Source: Myxococcaceae bacterium
Lineage (GTDB): Bacteria > Myxococcota > Myxococcia > Myxococcales > Myxococcaceae
Assembly (NCBI GenBank): GCA_019694595.1
Contig: JAIBBQ010000032.1
Location: forward strand, 1 to 43,681
Direction of reading: 5' to 3'
DNA: 43,681 bases
Position 1 is the first letter of the stretch; every line of letters starts with the position of its first letter. This document shows positions 1 through 10,328 of this stretch, piece after piece. The translations under genes were made by a program, and so were the position numbers. Under the pieces are notes generated by a model. The model was not told the origin of the DNA. It did no database searches and saw nothing but the letters and a program-made list of their open reading frames with translations.

Positions 1-798
1 AACGGCGGCGGCTCGGCCTCGAGCACGGGCGGCGGCAGTGGCGCGACCGGCGGAGGCACCGCGGCGGCGGGCGGCGGAACTTCGGGAGCCGGCGGCGGCA
101 GCGCGAGCAGCGGCGGCGGCACGGGCCAGGCCGACTCCGGCATGTCGGTGGTGCCCGCGGGGCCGTTCCTCATGGGCTCCACCACCGGCGACGCCGACGA
201 GAAGCCGGTGCACGAGGTGACGCTGTCGCGCTTCGAGATCGACCGCACCGAGGTCACGCAGGCGGCGTACGGCGCGTGCGTCACTGCCGGCAGCTGCACC
301 GCGCCGTCGGCCAACTTCGACCCCGTGGGCCGCGCGGCGTTCCCGGTGGTGAACGTGAGCTGGGCGCAGGCCCAGGCCTTCTGCGCCTTCCTCGGCAAGC
401 GGCTCCCCACCGAGGCCGAGTGGGAGAAGGCGGCGCGCGGTCCGGACGGCGGCACCTACCCGTGGGGCGAGGCGGCACCGACCTGTGCGCTCGCCACCAC
501 CTCGGGCTGCGGCGACGGCGGCGCGCAGCCGGTGGGCCAGCTCCCCGCGGGCCAGAGCCCGTACGGCGTGCTCGACCTCGCCGGCAACGTCTGGGAGTTC
601 ACCGCCGACTGGTACGCCGACACCTATTACTCCGTGTCGCCGCTGGTGGATCCGCAAGGGCCCGACGCGGGCACCATCAAGGCGTACCGTGGCGGCAGCG
701 CAGGCAACGGCAGCTCGCTCGCGCGCTCGGCGAACCGGGCGTCGACCTACAGCCCGGCGGTCGGCGGCTCCGGCCTCGGCTTCCGCTGCGCGCGCTAG
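1..798 (+). CDS. SUMF1/FGE-sulfatase-domain protein, 5' truncated
   Basis: The frame is open from the first base, so the start lies outside the window. The first ~47 visible codons are a Gly/Ser/Ala/Thr-rich low-complexity linker, followed by an FGE-sulfatase (SUMF1) domain: VPAGPFLMGS opening, TEVTQAAY, RLPTEAEWEKAARG, GNVWEFTADWY, RGGS and a GFRCAR end. The family includes formylglycine-generating enzymes and many non-catalytic relatives. Here the segment after RGGS, where a true FGE carries its active-site cysteines, has no Cys until the last three residues. Formylglycine synthesis is therefore unlikely; a structural or ligand-binding role is more plausible. The linker suggests a surface lipoprotein, but no signal sequence is visible. 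The stop shares the palindrome CTAG with the stop of the convergent next gene. Confidence 0.85.
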   Translation, partial: NGGGSASSTGGGSGATGGGTAAAGGGTSGAGGGSASSGGGTGQADSGMSVVPAGPFLMGSTTGDADEKPVHEVTLSRFEIDRTEVTQAAYGACVTAGSCTAPSANFDPVGRAAFPVVNVSWAQAQAFCAFLGKRLPTEAEWEKAARGPDGGTYPWGEAAPTCALATTSGCGDGGAQPVGQLPAGQSPYGVLDLAGNVWEFTADWYADTYYSVSPLVDPQGPDAGTIKAYRGGSAGNGSSLARSANRASTYSPAVGGSGLGFRCAR

Positions 799-2108
799 CC
801 GAAGAGCCGCCGCAGCGCCTCGTCGAGCTCCTGCGCGCCCGGCCGGCGCCCCAGCATCCGCTCGAGCTGACGCAGGAGGTCCAGCCGGCTGCGCCCGGTC
901 GCCCGCTCCTGGCGCGACCAGAACTCCTCCCAGAACCCGGGCGGCTCGACCTTGCTCGCGCCGGAGTACTCGGTGGAGCGCCCGGTATCGCCGTCGACCA
1001 CCAGGCTGCCCACGCAGCGCGCGTCCCGGTACACCGCCTCGATGCGCTCGGCGAAGCCCGCCATCTCCGCCTCGGTCACCTGGGCCGAATCCGTCGCCTG
1101 GTAGAACTGCACCGTCACGCGGATCGGGAAGCGCGCGTCGCGGCGAATCGGCAGGTGGCCCAGCTCGCGGAACGGCCCCTCGAGCTCGCCGTGGCCGATG
1201 ACCGCCTGCTCCACCCCCGCGCCCCGCGGGCGGGCGCACTTCGCAGCCATCGGCGCCGCGCAGGCATACGAGCCCGTCCCGCCGTCGAACGCGCGCTCGC
1301 GGCGCGGCAGCTCGAGCGGCACCTGGATGAGCAGCACCTGGTTGAGGCCCCGGCCCTTCGCCTCCTCCACGCTCGAGGCGCCGTCATGCTCGTCGCCACC
1401 GCGCGCGGTGAAGTCGCTCAGCCGCTCGCCGGTGAAGCTCGCGCGCTGGCCCGCCTGGTTGAAGAACAGCCGCTGGCCCCAGCCGGTCCCCGAGCCCCAC
1501 TCCGCGCCGTTGTCGATGATGGTCGCGCTGGTGCCTTCGCGCGTGGCGAGAATGGCCAGCACCGCCGGCGCCCCCGGCGAGCTCTGGTAGTTGAAGAGCA
1601 CCGGGTTGAAGCGCGCCACGCCCGCGCGCGGCACCGGCAGGAAGCAGGCCTGCGCGCTCACCAGCACCTGCGCGTCGCGCGGCGCCAGCAGCGAGCGCTC
1701 CTCGCCCGCCCACGAGCCCGGCACGCTCAGGTGCGAGCGCAGGTCGTTCAGGTACTCGCCGAGCCCCAGCCGCCGCAGCGAGCCGCCGCGCTCGTTCCCC
1801 ACCCGCAGGAAGAGCTCGGAGACCGCCACGTCGCCGGTGCGGTCGGAGAAGTTCGGAAAGCGGATGACCGGCATCAGCCGCGCGCCGCGGTCCGACTGCA
1901 CCTGCAGCGTCAGATCGCTGATGTTCGGCCCCACCGCCGAGCCCTTGAACCGCGCGGTGTCTTCCCAGGTGAGGTCGAGCACCTGCAAGCCGTGCCGCCT
2001 GGCCAGGGCCTGCGCCCGGCGATCGCCCACCATCCCCGCCACCCGGTCCACCACGTCGCCGCTGCCTTCCGGAACCGCCCGGAACATCTGACTGAAGAAC
2101 GAGCCCAT
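795..2108 (-). CDS. Uncharacterised 437-aa protein
   Basis: A long leftward frame with good codon bias, from an ATG at 2108 to a TAG at 795-797. I do not recognise a named family. It has no signal peptide or membrane segment and so is probably cytoplasmic. Visible features are an N-terminal helical stretch (about residues 1-45), a mixed alpha/beta body with aromatic-rich segments such as WGSGTGWGQRLFF near the middle, four scattered cysteines, and a charged helical C-terminal tail (residues ~395-437) with RSRLDLLRQLERMLGR. It diverges from clpS with 126 bases between the starts and meets the SUMF1-domain gene tail to tail. Confidence is high that it is a gene, with no functional call. Confidence 0.75.
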   Translation of the reverse strand: MGSFFSQMFRAVPEGSGDVVDRVAGMVGDRRAQALARRHGLQVLDLTWEDTARFKGSAVGPNISDLTLQVQSDRGARLMPVIRFPNFSDRTGDVAVSELFLRVGNERGGSLRRLGLGEYLNDLRSHLSVPGSWAGEERSLLAPRDAQVLVSAQACFLPVPRAGVARFNPVLFNYQSSPGAPAVLAILATREGTSATIIDNGAEWGSGTGWGQRLFFNQAGQRASFTGERLSDFTARGGDEHDGASSVEEAKGRGLNQVLLIQVPLELPRRERAFDGGTGSYACAAPMAAKCARPRGAGVEQAVIGHGELEGPFRELGHLPIRRDARFPIRVTVQFYQATDSAQVTEAEMAGFAERIEAVYRDARCVGSLVVDGDTGRSTEYSGASKVEPPGFWEEFWSRQERATGRSRLDLLRQLERMLGRRPGAQELDEALRRLFG

Positions 2109-2173
2109 GTGCGTACGCCCCTTTCAAGAGGTCAAACGCGGGCGGAGCGCCATCGGTGACAGCCACGAAAGAA

Positions 2174-2188
2174 GCCCGCCATTCGGGC
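2174..2188. other. Short inverted repeat in the clpS upstream region
   Basis: GCCCG and CGGGC arms separated by CCATT lie in the 126-base divergent gap between the unknown protein and clpS. It could be an operator half-site pair or a small hairpin. No convincing -35/-10 pair was found nearby. Confidence 0.25.
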
Positions 2189-2234
2189 AGGTTCGATGCA
2201 CTTGGCCAGGCGGTACGTTACCTTCCGAACCGCC

Positions 2235-2576
2235 ATGGCCCAGAAGCAGCGTCCCGGCGCCGACGACGGCGACACCGGGGTCGTCACCGAGACGAAGAAG
2301 AAGGAGAAGCTCGCCAAGCCCCCGCTGTTCCGGGTGCTGTTTCACAACGACAACTACACGACCATGGAGTTCGTGGTGCTCGTGCTGCGCGACATCTTCA
2401 ACAAGTCCGAGTCCGACGCGGTGAGCATCATGCTCAACGTGCACGTGAACGGTTACGGCGTCGCCGGCGTGTACACCTACGACGTCGCCGAGACCAAGGT
2501 CTCCAAGACCCACGCCCTCGCCAAGCAGCACGAGTTCCCGCTCAAGCTCACCATCGAGCCCGAAGACAACGCCTAG
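2235..2576 (+). CDS. clpS: ATP-dependent Clp protease adaptor ClpS
   Basis: ClpS binds N-degron substrates and delivers them to ClpA for degradation by ClpAP. The ATG at 2235 (MAQKQRPG) gives 113 aa, normal for the family; an earlier in-frame ATG at 2196 would add an unlikely basic extension. An acidic/polar N-terminal tail of about 25 residues precedes the folded domain, as expected for the mobile ClpS N-terminus. The substrate-pocket signature HNDNYTTMEFV and the segments VHVNGYGVAGVYT and AETKV are all present, matching the Asn/Asp pocket, the gatekeeper Met and the conserved His. It lies 9 bases before clpA, so the pair is probably one operon. No clpP is in the window. Confidence 0.96.
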   Translation: MAQKQRPGADDGDTGVVTETKKKEKLAKPPLFRVLFHNDNYTTMEFVVLVLRDIFNKSESDAVSIMLNVHVNGYGVAGVYTYDVAETKVSKTHALAKQHEFPLKLTIEPEDNA

Positions 2577-2585
2577 GACAACCAC

Positions 2586-4868
<2,283 letters not shown>

Positions 4869-4883
4869 CGGCGGGGAGCGCGC

Positions 4884-5555
4884 GTGGCCCCGACCTGGCA
4901 CCTCGCGCACCACGACGGGCTGCCGTACCGCTTCACCCTGCCCGACGGGTACGACCCGGCGCACCGCCGCTACCCGGTGGTGCTCACGCTCCACGGGAGC
5001 GCCGAGCGCGGCGACGACACCCAGGCCCACCTCACCAACGGCGTCGACGCGCTGGGCGCGCTGCCGGTCATCGCGGTCGCGCCGCAGTGCCCGCGCGAGG
5101 ACACCTTCGGCGGCAGCTGGTACGGCGGCGCGTCCGCCACCCAGGCCAAGGTCGCCTCGCTGGTGCGCGAGCTGGCGACGCGCCGCTCGGTCGACCGGGA
5201 GCGGATCTCCGTCATCGGTTTCTCGATGGGCGCCATCGGCCTGTGGGACCTGCTGCTGCGCCACCCCGGGCTCTTCAGCGCCGGGGTCCCCATCGCCGGC
5301 GACCTCGACGTGGCCACGGTGCGCGCCTTCGACGGCCTCCCCATCTGGGCCTTCCACGGAGAGCGCGACGACAAGGTGTCCAACCTCGCGGTGCGGGTGG
5401 CGGCGAAGACCCTGAGGCCGCCGTTCCGCTACACCGAGTTCCAGGGCGTGGGGCACGACTCGTGGCGCGGGGCGTTCGGCACGCCCGAGCTGTGGCCCTG
5501 GCTGCTCTCGCAGCGCAGCCGCGTCACCGCGGAGCGCGGGCCCCACGAAACTTGA
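4884..5555 (+). CDS. Alpha/beta hydrolase (phospholipase/carboxylesterase-like)
   Basis: A 223-aa serine hydrolase starting at GTG 4884, 15 bases after clpA. LTLHGSAERGDD supplies the oxyanion region, GFSMGA (~residues 112-117) the GxSxG nucleophile elbow, HGERDDKV the acid segment and GHDSW the catalytic His. This order fits small esterases of the phospholipase/carboxylesterase and polyhydroxybutyrate-depolymerase-like groups. There is no signal peptide, so it is probably cytoplasmic. It may be cotranscribed with clpSA, but no functional link is evident. The substrate cannot be predicted. Confidence 0.85.
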   Translation: MAPTWHLAHHDGLPYRFTLPDGYDPAHRRYPVVLTLHGSAERGDDTQAHLTNGVDALGALPVIAVAPQCPREDTFGGSWYGGASATQAKVASLVRELATRRSVDRERISVIGFSMGAIGLWDLLLRHPGLFSAGVPIAGDLDVATVRAFDGLPIWAFHGERDDKVSNLAVRVAAKTLRPPFRYTEFQGVGHDSWRGAFGTPELWPWLLSQRSRVTAERGPHET

Positions 5556-5591
5556 GGCCAGGGCTCCGGGCACGGAGCTAGAAGCCCGCGC

Positions 5592-6164
5592 ATGGTGCTC
5601 CTCGCCACGCTGGTGCTCTGCGCTTCGCCGCTCGAAGCGTCCGCCGCTTCCCTCACGCCCCACCTCGAAGGCGCGCTGCTCGACGAGACGCGCTCCGAGG
5701 CGGGCCTGCTCGCCGACCAGCCCGGGGTGCGCGCCCGGCCGGCGGTGATGTTCTCGGTGGGCGTCTTCACCGCGATGTTCGCCGCGCCGACCTCCCTGCT
5801 CCTCGGCCGGTGGATGGGCTCCTGGTCCAACTCGCTCATCGGCGCGGCGCTGCCGGCGCTGCTGGTGCCGCTCCTCCTGCCGCCCATCGCCGTCGCGCTC
5901 GCCGAGTGGTGGACCGCCGACGACGAGGCGCCCGGGCTCTACCAGCGGCTCGTCCCCATCCTCGCCACGGTGGGCGTGCAGCTCGCGGTGATGGCGGTGT
6001 GCGTGCTGGGCGGGCTGAGCTCCGGCAACGCGCAGGGCGTCGCCGGCTTCACCGCGGTCGACGCCGTCTTCCTCCCCGCCGCGGCCACCCTGTCCCTGCG
6101 CCTCACCGCGCAGGAGCACGCGCCGACCGCGATGGTCGCCCCCATCCTCGCCACCACCTTCTGA
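5592..6164 (+). CDS. Hypothetical membrane protein
   Basis: A 190-aa protein beginning with a hydrophobic stretch (residues 1-20) that may be a cleaved signal peptide. Three or four further hydrophobic segments follow, at about 51-71, 82-105, 119-142 and 150-168. The loop between the first segments is charged (DETRSEAG). No recognised domain is seen. The next gene starts 2 bases after its stop, so the two are probably translated from one message. Confidence 0.7.
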   Translation: MVLLATLVLCASPLEASAASLTPHLEGALLDETRSEAGLLADQPGVRARPAVMFSVGVFTAMFAAPTSLLLGRWMGSWSNSLIGAALPALLVPLLLPPIAVALAEWWTADDEAPGLYQRLVPILATVGVQLAVMAVCVLGGLSSGNAQGVAGFTAVDAVFLPAAATLSLRLTAQEHAPTAMVAPILATTF

Positions 6165-6166
6165 CC

Positions 6167-7285
6167 ATGCTCGCCCCGCTCACTGCCGTGTGGCTCGCCG
6201 CGACCTGCCCTCAGGGCCAGGTGTACCCGGCCGACGACTTCGTCGACCGCACCGCCGACGCCAAGCTCTTCCGGCCCGAGGCCGTGCAGGCGCTCGAGGA
6301 CTACGCCTTCACCCTCACCGGCGCCGACGAGGAACGAAAGGGCCTGCGCACCGACGCGGTCGTCATCCTCAAGAACGGCGAGCTCGTCTACGAGCGCTAC
6401 GCGCGCGGCTCGGCGGCGAGCAAGCGCCACATCGGCTGGAGCGTCACCAAGACCTTCAGCAACACGCTGACCGGCGTCGCGGTGGCGCACGGCGCGGTGA
6501 ACATCGACGAGCACCTCTGCGCGTACCTGAAGCTCGACGCGCCCGACGCCTGCGCCCAGGTGACGGTGCGCCACCTGCTCGAGTTCTCTTCCGGCTTCGA
6601 CTGGAAGGAACTCTACGAGAACCAGTCGAACCAGGAATCGTCGACCTTGGCCATGCTCTACGGCGTGGGCCACGCGGACATGGCGAGCTTCGTCGCGCGC
6701 CACGCACTGCGCGACCCGCCCGGCACGACGTACATGTACTCGACGGGGGAATCGGCGCTGCTGCTGTCCACCGTCAACGCGGCGATGAAGCCCAGGTACG
6801 GCGCCGAGTGGCCGTGGACGCTGCTCTTCGAGCCGCTGGGCATGAAGAGCGTGGTGCTGGAGCGCGACGCCTCCGGCGGCTTCTCGGGCGGCAGCCACCT
6901 CTTCGCCACCGCGCGCGACTACGCCCGCTACGGGCTCTTCTGGCTCCACGACGGCTGCTGGAACGGCAAGCGCATCCTCCCCGAGGGCTGGGCGGCGCAG
7001 TCGAAGCAGATCTCCCAGGGCTTCAAGCAGAAGCCGCTCGAGCGCGACGACGGCGAGGTCTACGCCTGGCAGTGGACGGTGAACACCGCGGTGCCCGAGG
7101 TGGGCCAGGTGGAGCGGCCGTTCAAGACGCTGCCTGCGACCGAGTTCGCCGCGCGCGGCCACTGGGGGCAGAGCGTCACCGTGCTGCCGGAGCAAGGCGT
7201 GGTCATCGTGCGGCTCGCCGACGACCGCGAGAGCGGCTTCGACTTCGAGAAGTTCGTCACCCTGGCGCTGGCGGTGACCCCGTGA
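6167..7285 (+). CDS. Beta-lactamase-family serine hydrolase
   Basis: A 372-aa protein of the beta-lactamase/class C penicillin-binding fold (Pfam Beta-lactamase). ATG 6167 was chosen because it follows the preceding stop by 2 bases and gives a short hydrophobic leader (MLAPLTAVWLAATC). The catalytic SxxK is S92-V-T-K95, the YxS/N element is Y191-S-T, and AARGHWGQSV resembles the third motif (HxG). Related proteins include esterases, D-aminopeptidases and 6-aminohexanoate oligomer hydrolases, so antibiotic resistance should not be assumed. Envelope location is likely from the leader. Its TGA overlaps the GTG of the next gene. Confidence 0.9.
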   Translation: MLAPLTAVWLAATCPQGQVYPADDFVDRTADAKLFRPEAVQALEDYAFTLTGADEERKGLRTDAVVILKNGELVYERYARGSAASKRHIGWSVTKTFSNTLTGVAVAHGAVNIDEHLCAYLKLDAPDACAQVTVRHLLEFSSGFDWKELYENQSNQESSTLAMLYGVGHADMASFVARHALRDPPGTTYMYSTGESALLLSTVNAAMKPRYGAEWPWTLLFEPLGMKSVVLERDASGGFSGGSHLFATARDYARYGLFWLHDGCWNGKRILPEGWAAQSKQISQGFKQKPLERDDGEVYAWQWTVNTAVPEVGQVERPFKTLPATEFAARGHWGQSVTVLPEQGVVIVRLADDRESGFDFEKFVTLALAVTP

Positions 7286-7587
7286 AGCGCGCCCTCCTGG
7301 CCGTCGCCTTCCTGGCGCTCTCGTGCACCGGCAACACCAGCCAGCGGCCGTACGACAACAGCGACCTCCAGCTCATCACCGGCTACACCGCGAAGGAGTT
7401 CTGCAGCTGCCTCTTCGTGATGGAGATGCCGATGGACTACTGCCGCGCGTGGACCAAGGCGAGCCCGCAGGTCGCCAAGGTGGGCGTGGACTTCGACCGC
7501 AAGGTGGTCGAGGCGAGCGCGCTCATGCAGTGGAGCGCCCGCGCCCACTACGACGGCCCGCGCTTCGGCTGCGTGCTGGAGAGGTAG
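7282..7587 (+). CDS. Small lipoprotein of unknown function
   Basis: A 101-aa protein with start GTG at 7282 overlapping the previous stop (GTGA), which implies translational coupling to the serine hydrolase. The N-terminus KRALLAVAFLALSC is a lipoprotein signal with the lipid-modified Cys at residue 15. The mature part carries four more cysteines, including FCSCLF and YCRAW, which could form two disulfides in the periplasm. No known domain was recognised. It may be a partner of the upstream hydrolase. Confidence 0.8.
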   Translation: MKRALLAVAFLALSCTGNTSQRPYDNSDLQLITGYTAKEFCSCLFVMEMPMDYCRAWTKASPQVAKVGVDFDRKVVEASALMQWSARAHYDGPRFGCVLER

Positions 7588-7622
7588 GCACGCACTCGAC
7601 ACTGCAGGGCGCGAAGACCGCA

Positions 7623-7635
7623 GCCCCTCAGGGGC
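7623..7635. terminator. GC hairpin between convergent genes
   Basis: GCCCC and GGGGC arms flank a 3-base TCA loop, in the 49-base gap between the lipoprotein stop (+) and the fabI stop (-). Its position suits a bidirectional transcript end. There is no T-tract on either strand, so intrinsic termination is not certain. Confidence 0.35.
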
Positions 7636-7636
7636 G

Positions 7637-8479
7637 TCAGCCCGCGGGCTTCTCGGCCGCCGCCGCTGCCTGCAGCGCCGCCAGCTGATCCGCCGGCACC
7701 GGCTCCGCACCCACCGCGTGGTAGCCGCCGTCGACGCGGATCAGCTCGCCCGTGGTCTTGGGCATCCAGTCCGAGAGCATCATGCAGGCGGTCTTCGCCA
7801 CCGCCTGCACCGAGGCCTCGTCCTTCGCGCCCCAGCCGAGCGGCGCCTGCTTGCCCCACTTGTCCTCGAGGTACTTGAAGCCCGGAATGCCCTTGGCCGC
7901 GATGGTGGCGATGGGGCCGGCCGCGAGCGCGTTCACGCGGATGTTCTTCGGGCCCAGGTCGCGCGCCAGGTAGCGCACGGTCGCTTCCAGCGCCGCCTTG
8001 CAGACGCCCATCCAGTCGTAGAGCGGCCAGGCGTTGGTGCTGTTGTCGAAGTCGAGCGTCACCACGCTGCCGCCCGCGGTCATCAGCGGCGCCAGCGCCG
8101 AGGCGAGCTCCTTGAGCGAGAAGGTCGACACGTGGAAGGCCTGCTGCACCGCCTCCCACGGGGTGGTGAGGAAGCGGCCGCCCAGCGCCGCCTCGGGCGC
8201 GAAGGCGATGGCGTGCAGCACGCCGTCGAGCTGGCCGAAGCGCTCCTTCACCGCCGCCGCCAGCGCGGGGAAGTGGGCCGGGTTGGTGACGTCGAGCTCC
8301 AGCACCTCGGGCGCCGGCGAGAGCTTCTTCGCGCTCCGCTGGGTCAGCGACATCGGCCGCCCGAAGCTGGTGAGCAGCACCTGCGCGCCCTGCGCCTGCG
8401 CCAGCTGCGCCACGTGAAAGGCGATGGACTGCGGGGTCAGCACGCCGGTGATGAGCAGCTTCTTGCCCTGGAGGATCAT
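7637..8479 (-). CDS. fabI: Enoyl-[acyl-carrier-protein] reductase, InhA-like FabI
   Basis: This is an NAD(P)H-dependent enoyl-ACP reductase, which performs the last step of each type II fatty-acid elongation cycle. The 280-aa SDR protein starts at ATG 8479. The dinucleotide-binding start reads ITGVLTPQSIAFHVAQLAQ, and the catalytic pair is in YDWMGVCK (Tyr-x6-Lys). The order of motifs (DFDNSTNAWP, LAAGPI, APLGWGAKD, LLSDWMPKTTGEL, VDGG) is closer to mycobacterial InhA as I recall it than to E. coli FabI. An Ala/Pro-rich tail of ~25 residues follows the core. It stands alone, divergent from the FHA gene. The activity class is confident; sensitivity to FabI or InhA inhibitors is not predictable. 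Confidence 0.92.
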   Translation of the reverse strand: MILQGKKLLITGVLTPQSIAFHVAQLAQAQGAQVLLTSFGRPMSLTQRSAKKLSPAPEVLELDVTNPAHFPALAAAVKERFGQLDGVLHAIAFAPEAALGGRFLTTPWEAVQQAFHVSTFSLKELASALAPLMTAGGSVVTLDFDNSTNAWPLYDWMGVCKAALEATVRYLARDLGPKNIRVNALAAGPIATIAAKGIPGFKYLEDKWGKQAPLGWGAKDEASVQAVAKTACMMLSDWMPKTTGELIRVDGGYHAVGAEPVPADQLAALQAAAAAEKPAG

Positions 8480-8560
8480 GGCGCAGGCTCATACCTCAGC
8501 CGGGGCGGCGTTAAGCGCCTGACAGCGAGTCCGACTTCGGAGTAACAGGGGATCCCGTCC

Positions 8561-9070
8561 GTGCCCATCCAGAGCCCAGCGGGTCCGCTCAGCACCCTCG
8601 AGGAGTACGTGTACCTGGCGCGCGGCCTGCGCGACCGGCTCGACACGCACTTCGTCGACCCGGTGCTCCTGGTGGTCGCCCCGGCCGAAGGCTGGGCGGA
8701 GACCACCAGCATCCGCCACCGCGCGGAGTCGGGAATGATCTCCGTCAAGATGCTCCCGACGCTGGTCATTCCGGTGAAGGGACAGTCGCCGGTCACCTTC
8801 GGCCGCGGGCCGCAGAACGCCGTCATCCTGCCCTTCGCCGCGATGTCCAAGGCGCACGGCGAGCTCAAGCTCGAAGGTGACGCCTGGAGCCTGAAGGACA
8901 TCGGCTCCAAGAACGGCTCGTTCGTCGACGGCGGCCGGGTGCCTCAGGGTGCCTTCGTCGGCCTGCGCGACGGCGCCTCGATTCGCTTCGGCGACGTCAC
9001 CGCCAAGTTCATGCTCGCGCCGACCTTCCGCGCCGACTTGAAGCGCCGGCTGCTCGAAGTCGGCGCCTGA
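8561..9070 (+). CDS. FHA-domain protein
   Basis: A 169-aa protein from GTG 8561. Residues ~75-150 form a forkhead-associated domain, which binds phosphothreonine peptides: VTFGRGPQNAVILP, MSKAHGELKL, and DIGSKNGSFVDG carry the conserved GR, S-x-x-H and NG-S elements. The N-terminal ~70 residues are mixed alpha/beta with no recognised domain and no signal peptide. FHA proteins are typical readers for Ser/Thr kinases, which are abundant in myxobacteria; one such kinase is encoded at 31003-32688, but nothing links the two. It is divergent from fabI across 81 bases. Confidence 0.9.
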   Translation: MPIQSPAGPLSTLEEYVYLARGLRDRLDTHFVDPVLLVVAPAEGWAETTSIRHRAESGMISVKMLPTLVIPVKGQSPVTFGRGPQNAVILPFAAMSKAHGELKLEGDAWSLKDIGSKNGSFVDGGRVPQGAFVGLRDGASIRFGDVTAKFMLAPTFRADLKRRLLEVGA

Positions 9071-9108
9071 GTTTGCCTGCCGGCCGTCGCCTGGGCGATG
9101 GTGCGCGC

Positions 9109-9672
9109 ATGTCCAGCACGCGAATTCCCGGCAGCTCCTCGATGCCGCCGATGCCCAAGCAGCCCGAGCCCGGCACCCAGACCTCCGACCGCTACGGCAA
9201 CGTCATCGCCACCCGGCCCGCGCCGGCGCCCGAGCGCCCGCCCGCCGGGCCGCCCGCGCCCACCAGCGACCGCTGGGGCCACGTCATCGCCCCGCCCACC
9301 GAGCGCGCCCCCGGCGTGCCCACCAGCACGCTCCACTTCTCGGTGCACCCGGGCATGGATGAGGTGAAGGGCTACGCCGAGCAGCAGGGCTGGCTCGCCA
9401 AGGGCTTCACCCACCTGAGCATCGTCTGGCAGGACCTGGTCTTCACCACCGACAACTGGAAGACCACCCGCACCCTGCGCTCGTCCGACGTGCCGAGCCC
9501 GGTGGTGAACGGCCGCTTCCTGATGCCCAACGTGCCCAAGGGCGCCCAGGTGGAGTTCGCCATTCACGTCGGCGTCTCCTGCCACGCCCCGTCGGACATC
9601 GGCGGCTACCGCGAGCGCGGCGAGCTCTGGCTCAACAACGCGGGCCAGAACTTCCGCCAGGTCAGCAGCTAG
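9109..9672 (+). CDS. Protein with possible CBM-like C-terminal domain and a duplicated N-terminal motif
   Basis: The ATG at 9109 gives 187 aa; an in-frame TTG at 9073 is also possible. The first ~80 residues are Pro-rich and contain the same short motif twice, SDRYGNVIA and SDRWGHVIA, about 25 residues apart. The C-terminal ~100 residues look like a beta-sandwich: LSIVWQDLVFTTDNWKTTRTL, then FAIHVGVSCHA, then GELWLNNAGQNFRQ. The last part recalls the end of starch-binding modules (CBM25/CBM53 type), which bind glycans through aromatic residues. That match is by eye only. There is no signal peptide, so a role in intracellular glycogen handling is conceivable. Confidence 0.7.
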   Translation: MSSTRIPGSSSMPPMPKQPEPGTQTSDRYGNVIATRPAPAPERPPAGPPAPTSDRWGHVIAPPTERAPGVPTSTLHFSVHPGMDEVKGYAEQQGWLAKGFTHLSIVWQDLVFTTDNWKTTRTLRSSDVPSPVVNGRFLMPNVPKGAQVEFAIHVGVSCHAPSDIGGYRERGELWLNNAGQNFRQVSS

Positions 9673-9674
9673 AC

Positions 9675-10328
9675 CTATTCGCCGAAGCGCAGCAGCAGGG
9701 CGAGGTTGAAGGTGAAGAACCCGCCCCCCACGCCCTGGGGCATCACGATGGTGTTGCCCGGCGCGGTGCGGTTGTTGAAGTCCAGGTACAGCGCGCCGTA
9801 CTTGAAGATGACCCCGCGCAGCACGAAGCCCAGCCCGAAGTAGCGGGTGAGCCAGTACTCGAAGCGGCCGCCCACCTCGGCGTTGAAGCCGTCGGTGCCG
9901 ATGCGCTGGCCGCCGATGCCGTAGCCGAAGCCGAAGAAGAAGCTGGCGTCGATGGGCAGCGGCCGCTCTTCCTTGTTCATCCACAACAGCTGCAGCGGGT
10001 GCCAGGCCGCCGTGCCGACCAGGAAGCCGGCCCCGCCCCGCGTCACCTCGGTGAGCCGCCAGCCGGTGCCGGTGAGCTCGAGCCCCACCGTGGCGTGGCC
10101 CTTGATGTTGTAGCCGAGCCCCAGGGTCAGGGTGTGGCCGTTGGTCAGGTCGCTGGTGAAAGCGTCGGCCACCGCCGGGCCGGCCTGAGAAGCGATGAAG
10201 TTGCGATCCATCAGCCAGAACCCCGGTCCGTACTCGAAAGAGATCCGGAATCCGCCCTCTTGGAACTTGGGGGTGGTGGCCAGGGCCGGGGTGGCCAGGA
10301 GCAGGGTCAGGAAAAGTGAGCGCACCAT
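9675..10328 (-). CDS. Outer-membrane beta-barrel-like secreted protein
   Basis: The ATG at 10328 gives a 217-aa protein with a clear signal peptide (MVRSLFLTLLLATPALA). The mature chain alternates hydrophobic and polar residues with many Gly and aromatic residues (FFFGFGYGIGG, GGRFEYWL), as in outer-membrane barrels of about 8-10 strands, and ends in a strand-like LALLLRFGE. No specific family was recognised. It converges on the CBM-like gene with only 2 bases between stops, and its start lies just 37 bases from sucA on the other strand. Confidence 0.75.
   Translation of the reverse strand: MVRSLFLTLLLATPALATTPKFQEGGFRISFEYGPGFWLMDRNFIASQAGPAVADAFTSDLTNGHTLTLGLGYNIKGHATVGLELTGTGWRLTEVTRGGAGFLVGTAAWHPLQLLWMNKEERPLPIDASFFFGFGYGIGGQRIGTDGFNAEVGGRFEYWLTRYFGLGFVLRGVIFKYGALYLDFNNRTAPGNTIVMPQGVGGGFFTFNLALLLRFGE

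Noticed and set aside
1-141. A simple DNA repeat or mobile-element end.
   Set aside because: The GGC-rich stretch is in frame with the SUMF1 domain and encodes a Gly/Ser/Ala linker, so protein low complexity explains it.
6167-7285. An antibiotic-resistance beta-lactamase.
   Set aside because: The SxxK fold is shared by many esterases and peptidases, and the sequence does not match class A, C or D resistance enzymes.
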